From CADEDH01 sp039201605 (GTDB lineage: Bacteria > Actinomycetota > Acidimicrobiia > Acidimicrobiales > SZUA-35), in contig JBCCRO010000009.1 in NCBI GenBank assembly GCA_039201605.1, positions 62,001-126,000 of the forward strand: a stretch of DNA of 64,000 bases, given 5' to 3'. The notes below the pieces were generated by a model, which saw nothing but the letters and a program-made list of their open reading frames with translations, did not search any database and was not told the origin of the DNA. Made by a program: the position numbers and the translations under genes. Shown here in pieces: positions 58,848-64,000 of the stretch; the stretch's first letter is position 1, and the number at the start of each line of letters is the position of its first letter.

Positions 58848-61250
58848 ATGAGTGATGCCGAGCAGAAGAGGGTCGTCGGCTACTGCGAACCCTGGTCGGC
58901 GCGCGCCGGGGAGTCGATCACGCTCCGGGCCACCGCCGACGAGGTGTGCGACGCCACCCTGTCGCTCATCCGCATCGACTGCGGCGACCCCACCGGCGCC
59001 GGCCCGGGCTACGCCGAGCACGTGGTGCCCTCGGCCCTCCCCTCCACCGCCGAGCTGATCCCCCAGGCCGTCGCCAGCGGGAGCTACGCCTCGATCGACC
59101 TGGCCGATCTGGTAGTCACCGAGGTGGTGGATCTGCGTCTGGCGGTGCAGGTCACCCGACCTCGGGAGCGCCAGATCGTCGCCACCGTGGCCGGTACCGA
59201 CGGCGCCCTCAAGCTCGTGCTCGACGGGGGCCGCCTGATGGTGCGGACCAGCACCGTCGAGCTGGCGCTCCGGCCTCAGCCCCTCACCGCCGGGCGGTGG
59301 TACGACGTGGAGCTCCACGCCGATCTCCGGGCCGGATCGATCAACGGCTGGGTCGGCCCCATCGCCGGCCGCTCGCCGGGCCGGGACGTCGCCGAGGGCC
59401 GCTCCGATCCGCTCGTCACCCCGGCTGCGGTCACCATCGGCGACCCGGTGGCCCTGATCCTCGGCGGCTCCCTCGGGCGCGGCGGCTTCGACGGGCGTAT
59501 CGCCCGCCCCCGCCTCACCCTCGACCGGGTGGCCATGCACTGGGATCTGTCCCAGGACATCGGCGGCCGTTCGGTGGTCGACGCCTCCGGTCATCACCGC
59601 CACGGCCAGGTGCACCAGCTTCCGTCCCGGGCCGTCACCGGCCCCGGATGGGACGGCTCGCAGCACCGCTGGATCGACGATCCGGGCCAGTGGGACGCCA
59701 TCCACTTCCACACCGACGATCTCTACGACGCCGAGTGGCACGAGACCACCACCCTCGACCTGCCCGAGGATCTGCCGAGCGGCATCTACGCCTTCCGGTT
59801 GGAGACCAAGTACGGCGACGACCGGGTGCCGTTCTTCGTGCGCCCCGCGGTCGAGGCCCCCACCGCCGATGTGGCCCTGCTGATGTCGACGGCCACCTAC
59901 CTGGCCTACGCCAACCACCGCACCCTGATCGACGGGGCCGAGTTCTTCAAGAACCGGGGCCGGCTGCGGCCCGAGCACGACTATGTCCGCCGTCATCCCG
60001 AGGTGGGCCCGTCGCTCTACGAGCGCCACGCCGACGGCAGCGGGGTGATGTACAGCTCCCGTCGTCGACCGGTGCTGAACCTGCGGCCCGGAGCCGACGG
60101 CTGGAACTTCACCCCCGACACCGACCTCAACGCCTTCCTCAAGCACCTCGACGTGGGCCACGACATCGTGGCCGACGAGGACGTGCACACCGAGGGGGCC
60201 GACGCCCTCCGGCCCTACCGGGTGATCGTCACCTCCACCCACCCCGAGTACTGGTCGACGCCCATGCTCGACGCCCTGGAGACGTGGCAGCGGGAAGGCG
60301 GTCGCCTCCTGTACCTCGGAGGCAACGGCTTCTACTGGCGGATCGCCTTCTCCGACGCCTGGCCCGGCGCCATCGAACTGCGTCGCACCGAGGACGGCGT
60401 CCGCAATTGGGAGACCCCGCCGGGCGAGGGCTACCACGCCTTCACCGGCGAATACGGCGGCCTGTGGCGCCGGCTCGGGCGGGCGCCGAACGAGCTGGTC
60501 GGCGTCGGCTTCTGCGCCCAGGGCTTCGAGCGGGCCGCCCCCTACCGGCTCCACCCCGACCTCGGTTCGTCCCGAGCGGCCTGGATCCTCGACGGGGTCG
60601 ACGACGACGAGGGCCGCATCGGCACCTCGGGCCTGGGCGGAGGCGCCGCCGGTCAGGAGATCGACCGCTACGACGAGGCCCTCGGTTCCCCCGCCCATGC
60701 GGTGGTGGTGGGCTCGGCCACGGTGTTCGGCACCGACATGGTGCGGACCAAGGAGGAGTTCGGGGCCTCGGTCGTCTACCGCCGACCCGATCCCAAGGTC
60801 CGTGCCGACATCGTCTTCTACGAGACCGAGGGCGGAGGGGCGGTGTTCTCCGTCGGGTCGATCGCCTGGTTCGGATCGCTGGCCCGCGACGGCTACGACA
60901 ACGACACCGCCCGGATGACGGCCAACGTCGTCCGCCGCTTCCTCGACCCCACCCCCTTCACCTACGACCCCGACGCCGTCGACGAGACCGGCGACGGCGA
61001 CCCGACCATCGACCGCGCCGAAGTCGACACCGGAGCACCGGGCGACACCGCCACCGGTGAGGAGGCACCCACCGACACCGACGCCTCCACCGACGAGCGA
61101 GGCCCGGCCGGAGACCGACGCGCCAACGGCGGGGGCGGCGCCGCCGACGGCGAGCACCCCGACCCCGTCGACCCGATCGACGACGCCGATGTCGCCGATG
61201 TCGCGGCGGGGGTCGACGCCGCCGGTGACGAGGAGACCATCGAGGCGTGA
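58848..61250 (+). CDS. N,N-dimethylformamidase-like large subunit
   Basis: An 800-residue homologue of the DMFase large (beta) subunit, an iron amidohydrolase that splits dimethylformamide to dimethylamine and formate. N-terminal residues about 20-260 form a LamG/ConA-like beta domain (LVLDGGRLMVRTSTVELALR). The DMFase core is seen in MSTATYLAYANHRTLI, VTSTHPEYWSTPMLDALETW, GRLLYLGGNGFYWRIAFSD and GQEIDRYDEALGSP. The Tyr of HPEYWS is a candidate for one of the Tyr ligands of the mononuclear iron; assignment is inference. The last 90 residues are an acidic, disordered tail. No small subunit gene is nearby. ATG 58848; its stop overlaps the next gene (GTGA). Confidence 0.85.
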   Translation: MSDAEQKRVVGYCEPWSARAGESITLRATADEVCDATLSLIRIDCGDPTGAGPGYAEHVVPSALPSTAELIPQAVASGSYASIDLADLVVTEVVDLRLAVQVTRPRERQIVATVAGTDGALKLVLDGGRLMVRTSTVELALRPQPLTAGRWYDVELHADLRAGSINGWVGPIAGRSPGRDVAEGRSDPLVTPAAVTIGDPVALILGGSLGRGGFDGRIARPRLTLDRVAMHWDLSQDIGGRSVVDASGHHRHGQVHQLPSRAVTGPGWDGSQHRWIDDPGQWDAIHFHTDDLYDAEWHETTTLDLPEDLPSGIYAFRLETKYGDDRVPFFVRPAVEAPTADVALLMSTATYLAYANHRTLIDGAEFFKNRGRLRPEHDYVRRHPEVGPSLYERHADGSGVMYSSRRRPVLNLRPGADGWNFTPDTDLNAFLKHLDVGHDIVADEDVHTEGADALRPYRVIVTSTHPEYWSTPMLDALETWQREGGRLLYLGGNGFYWRIAFSDAWPGAIELRRTEDGVRNWETPPGEGYHAFTGEYGGLWRRLGRAPNELVGVGFCAQGFERAAPYRLHPDLGSSRAAWILDGVDDDEGRIGTSGLGGGAAGQEIDRYDEALGSPAHAVVVGSATVFGTDMVRTKEEFGASVVYRRPDPKVRADIVFYETEGGGAVFSVGSIAWFGSLARDGYDNDTARMTANVVRRFLDPTPFTYDPDAVDETGDGDPTIDRAEVDTGAPGDTATGEEAPTDTDASTDERGPAGDRRANGGGGAADGEHPDPVDPIDDADVADVAAGVDAAGDEETIEA

Positions 61251-62518
61251 CCGTTCTGGTCGCCGGTGGCGGCATCGCCGGCCTCACCATGGCGCTGACC
61301 TGTCACCAGATCGGGGTGGAGGCCGTGGTGTTGGAGTCGGTGCGACGGTTGCGCCCGCTCGGTGTCGGCATCAATCTCCAGCCCAACGCCGTGCGCGAGC
61401 TCGACGACCTCGGCCTCGCCGATCGGCTACCCGGGATCGGGGTGGAGACCGAGGAGTGGGCCATCGTCGGCCGCAACGGCAACGACGTGTACGCCGAGCC
61501 CCGGGGCCGGGGTGCCGGCTACCACTGGCCCCAGTGGTCGGTCCACCGCGGTCGGCTCCAGATGCTGCTCCACGACGCCGTCGTCGAACGCCTCGGACCC
61601 GACGCCGTCGTGACCGACGCCCGGGTGATCGGGTACGCCGACGAGGGGGACACCGTCCGGGCCCAGGTGCAGCGGCGCGACGGCACCACCACCTCCTACG
61701 CCGGAGACGTGCTTCTCGGTGCCGACGGTCTCCATTCGGCTTTACGGGCCGCCCTCCATCCCGACGAGGGGCCCCCGGTGTGGGGCGGCGCCATGCTGTG
61801 GCGGGCGACTTCGCCCGGGCCCCCGATCCGCTCCGGCGCCTCGTTCACCCTGGTCGGAAGCCTGGAGCAGCGGTTCGTCCACTACCCGATCTCGCCACCC
61901 GATCCGGTCACCGGTCTCCAGGAGCAGAATTGGATCGCCGAGCTCACCGTCGACCCGGCCGAAGGGTGGGGCGACGGCGATTGGAACAAGCGGATCGAGA
62001 TCGACAAGTTCCTCCACGCCTTCGCCGACTGGACCTTCGACTGGCTCGACGTGCCCGGTCTCATCACGGACGCCGAGGCGGTGTACGAGTTCCCCATGGT
62101 CGACCGGGACCCGGTCGACCGCTGGGTGGACGGCCGGATGGCACTGCTGGGCGACGCGGCCCACGTGATGTATCCGGTGGGGTCGAACGGGGCCAGCCAG
62201 GCCATCGTCGACGCCCGGGTGCTGGGCGCCGCCTTCGTCGAGCACGGCGTCGGCCCCGACGCCCTCACCGCCTACCAGGATCTGCTCCTGGACGACATCT
62301 CGGCTCTGGTGCTGCGCAACCGGGGGGCGGGACCGATCGCCATCCTCGGCGTTGTCGATGAGCGGTGCGGCGGTGTGTTCGACGACATCGACGACATCAT
62401 CCCGGCCGACGAGCGGCACGAGTTCATGGCCGGCTACAAGTCGGCGGCCGGCTTCGCCCGCGACGCTCTCAACGCCGCACCGCCCACCATCGAGCCCGGG
62501 GCCAGGGTCCCCCGGTAG
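61247..62518 (+). CDS. FAD-dependent monooxygenase/oxidoreductase
   Basis: A 423-residue group A flavoprotein monooxygenase. Rossmann GGGIAGLTMALTCHQIG (residues 7-23) with the adenine-site Glu in VVLESVRRL, the DG motif in GADGLHSALRAAL and the GD motif LLGDAAHVMYPVGSNGASQA. GTG start overlaps the DMFase-like stop, strongly implying a shared pathway. It most resembles salicylate/3-hydroxybenzoate hydroxylase-like enzymes but substrate is unknown; a product of the amidase step is the natural guess. Confidence 0.9.
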   Translation: MTVLVAGGGIAGLTMALTCHQIGVEAVVLESVRRLRPLGVGINLQPNAVRELDDLGLADRLPGIGVETEEWAIVGRNGNDVYAEPRGRGAGYHWPQWSVHRGRLQMLLHDAVVERLGPDAVVTDARVIGYADEGDTVRAQVQRRDGTTTSYAGDVLLGADGLHSALRAALHPDEGPPVWGGAMLWRATSPGPPIRSGASFTLVGSLEQRFVHYPISPPDPVTGLQEQNWIAELTVDPAEGWGDGDWNKRIEIDKFLHAFADWTFDWLDVPGLITDAEAVYEFPMVDRDPVDRWVDGRMALLGDAAHVMYPVGSNGASQAIVDARVLGAAFVEHGVGPDALTAYQDLLLDDISALVLRNRGAGPIAILGVVDERCGGVFDDIDDIIPADERHEFMAGYKSAAGFARDALNAAPPTIEPGARVPR

Positions 62519-62537
62519 CGCAAGCGGGCGGGACCGG

Positions 62538-63086
62538 TCAGCGCTCGGCCAGGTCGGCCTCGGCCACCGGGGGGCGAGCCGGGCCGCGGCCCCGCACCCG
62601 GGCGACGATCCAACCCCCGGTGACGGCCAGGGTCATGCCGACGGCGATGCCGAGGGCGTTGGCCACCAGGTCCTGCGGGTCGGGGGTGCGGGTGGTGCTG
62701 AGGTAGCTCTGGCCGATCTCCACCGCATAGGACCCGATGAACAGCACAAGGGCCAACACTGTCGCCGGCAGTCGGCGGCGGTAGGTCCACCAGCCGACGA
62801 CGGCGACCGTCAGCCACAGGGCGAAGTGGCCGACGAGATCCCAGCTGTAGGGCAGGTCCCGGGCGTCGATCACACTCAGCCCGGTGGCGTCCTCGATGGC
62901 GTTCGACAGTCGCACGCTGGCCCGCAGTCCGCGGCGGACCAGGCCCGGGGCCCGATCGGCGAACGACAACACCGCAACCAGCCCGGCCAGGGCGACGAAC
63001 ACCAGGGTGGCGAGACGGCGGCCCGAGGGGGGCGACGGGGTGGCGGTCGGATCGGACGACGATCGGGGGTGGAGGACGGTTGCCAT
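62538..63086 (-). CDS. VanZ family protein
   Basis: A 182-residue membrane protein with four spans (LATLVFVALAGLVAVLSFAD, the region after DLVGHFALWLTVAVVGWW, ATVLALVLFIGSYAVEIGQS, LGIAVGMTLAVTGGWIVARV). The VanZ motif is kept: DLVGHFALW with His, EIGQSYLSTTRTPDPQDLVANALG. Role unknown in general; VanZ proteins affect envelope antibiotics. The ATG at 63086 is used; a GTG 6 codons earlier is possible. Confidence 0.88.
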   Translation of the reverse strand: MATVLHPRSSSDPTATPSPPSGRRLATLVFVALAGLVAVLSFADRAPGLVRRGLRASVRLSNAIEDATGLSVIDARDLPYSWDLVGHFALWLTVAVVGWWTYRRRLPATVLALVLFIGSYAVEIGQSYLSTTRTPDPQDLVANALGIAVGMTLAVTGGWIVARVRGRGPARPPVAEADLAER

Positions 63087-63182
63087 TCGACGATCGTGCG
63101 CCACGCGACCGAAGGAGGAGCGAAGGACGGTGTTAGGGCTCGATGAAGACGCCCGGGCCGGGTGGCCGAGCGACCGGCGGGA

Positions 63183-63824
63183 TCAGTCGTCGGTGGTGCC
63201 GGAGGTGCGGAGGCCGTCCACCAGGATCCCGGTGAAGCCGTCGACCAGTTCGACGATCGGCCGGATGGCGACGTCGTGGTCCTCGTCCCGGGCCGACATC
63301 CCGTCGAAGAGGACGAGGATCCCCTGCACCATCGACCAGCACAGCCGGGCGGCGACGTCGGTGTCGAGGTCGGGGTTGTAGGCATCGCGGAAGGCGTCGA
63401 GGGCACCCTGCAGATGCCCGTAGGCCCGCTCACCCCACTCGCCGTACTCCGCGGTGGAGGTGTCGACCAGGTCGGGGCGGAACACCACGCCGATGTGGGC
63501 CGGGTTGTCGGCGCCGACCTCCACATAGGCCATGCCGATGCGGCGGATGCGGTCGATCGGATCCGACGCCTCGGCCGCGGCCGCCCCCATCGCCTCGTCG
63601 AGCAGTCGGAAGGCGTCGATGGCCAGGGCCGTGAGCAGGCCGGTGCTGTCGCCGAAATGGTGGGCCGGGGCGGCATGGGACACCCCGGCTCGACGGGCCA
63701 CCTCCCGGAGGGAGAAGCCCGACGGCCCGCGCTCGACGATCACCTCGGCCGCCGCCGCCTTCAAGGCGTTCGGCAGGTCGCCGTGGTGGTAGGAGGAGGG
63801 CTCGGTGTCGGAGGCTGCGGTCAT
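63183..63824 (-). CDS. TetR-family transcriptional regulator
   Basis: A 213-residue regulator. The TetR helix-turn-helix reads LPNALKAAAAEVIVERGPSG, FSLREVARRAGVSHAAPAHH and FGDSTGLLTALA. The C-terminal ligand-binding part is helical, matching the TetR_C_33/WHG-like group. ATG 63824. Ligand and targets unknown; the VanZ gene follows on the same strand 97 bases on. Confidence 0.92.
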   Translation of the reverse strand: MTAASDTEPSSYHHGDLPNALKAAAAEVIVERGPSGFSLREVARRAGVSHAAPAHHFGDSTGLLTALAIDAFRLLDEAMGAAAAEASDPIDRIRRIGMAYVEVGADNPAHIGVVFRPDLVDTSTAEYGEWGERAYGHLQGALDAFRDAYNPDLDTDVAARLCWSMVQGILVLFDGMSARDEDHDVAIRPIVELVDGFTGILVDGLRTSGTTDD

Positions 63825-63894
63825 AGGCCGTCTTCAATCGTATGCGGCCACCGACGACGGCGGAAAGCCGCCCCCTCCCGCCACCGCTCGGGGG

Positions 63895-64000
63895 TTAGGG
63901 GCAGAACTCGTCGTACACGTCGAGGAAGCGCTGCTCGCTGCGGTTGTAGCGGAGGCCGGTCCGCTCCTCGAGCCGCTCGGCCGGACGACGATTGCTGATG
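63895..64000 (-). CDS. C-terminal end of an unidentified gene, cut off
   Basis: The last 35 codons of a gene on the minus strand, ending RFLDVYDEFCP before a TAA at 63895-63897. High third-position GC supports coding. Too little is visible to identify the protein. Confidence 0.5.
   Translation of the reverse strand, partial: ISNRRPAERLEERTGLRYNRSEQRFLDVYDEFCP

Noticed and set aside
58533..58850. Possible short minus-strand gene in the tad/DMFase gap
   Set aside because: Readable segments exist in two frames, but third-position GC is much lower than in real genes of the window and there is no start with a ribosome site.

Overview
The window is very GC-rich (around 70%), gene-dense, uses many GTG starts, and most neighbouring genes overlap by 4 bases (ATGA or GTGA). 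This fits a free-living member of the Actinobacteriota, probably of the Acidimicrobiia type. The phylum-level call follows from base composition and gene content; the class-level call is inference. There are no rRNA or tRNA genes, insertion sequences, phage genes or CRISPR arrays that I can see.

Layout. 1-3.4 kb: a sugar-catabolism group on the minus strand (Gfo/Idh/MocA dehydrogenase, TIM-barrel sugar isomerase, the cut-off end of a LivH-type permease). 3.5-7.4 kb: a PAS-GAF histidine kinase with its NarL-type regulator, divergent from xylose isomerase xylA, which has a LacI-type operator-like palindrome upstream. 7.4-20 kb: LysR regulator, an unknown membrane protein, a truncated histidine-kinase-like protein, an unusual family A DNA polymerase with 3'-5' exonuclease, a fused DppB/DppC-like permease with a proline-rich tail, a CobW GTPase, a YchJ-like protein and a secreted DUF4214-M23 protein. 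18.6-20.5 kb: an epimerase followed by an AhpD-like gene interrupted by an in-frame TGA exactly where the second cysteine of the CxxC redox motif belongs. This is the most striking object in the window, a strong selenocysteine (CxxU) candidate. 20.8-31.4 kb: KhtT/KhtU-like potassium-proton antiporter, acyl-CoA synthetase, a stand-alone LigD-type polymerase domain, a DUF899 protein, two phosphohexomutases (the second is glmM) and small membrane proteins. 31.4-37.6 kb: a Ser/Thr kinase with a Pro/Gln-repeat linker and FN3 domains, an OmpR-type two-component system, and a divergent, extremely acidic secreted protein. 37.9-45.6 kb: an astacin-like protease, lipoproteins, an acyltransferase, and an operon joining a zinc-protease lipoprotein, a second lipoprotein, a histidine kinase and a regulator. 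45.7-49.4 kb: beta-phosphoglucomutase and a GH65 disaccharide phosphorylase. 51.9-58.5 kb: a complete tad (tight adherence) pilus operon whose CpaF/TadA ATPase carries a one-base frameshift in a G run. 58.8-62.5 kb: an N,N-dimethylformamidase-like large subunit coupled to an FAD oxygenase, then VanZ and TetR genes to the end.

Taken together the genes describe a heterotroph that uses pentoses and phosphorolysable disaccharides, senses its envelope through three complete two-component systems and a Ser/Thr kinase, secretes metalloproteases, builds Tad pili and possibly degrades small amides. If the TGA is read as selenocysteine, the genome should also carry selA, selB, selC and selD, none of which lie in this window.
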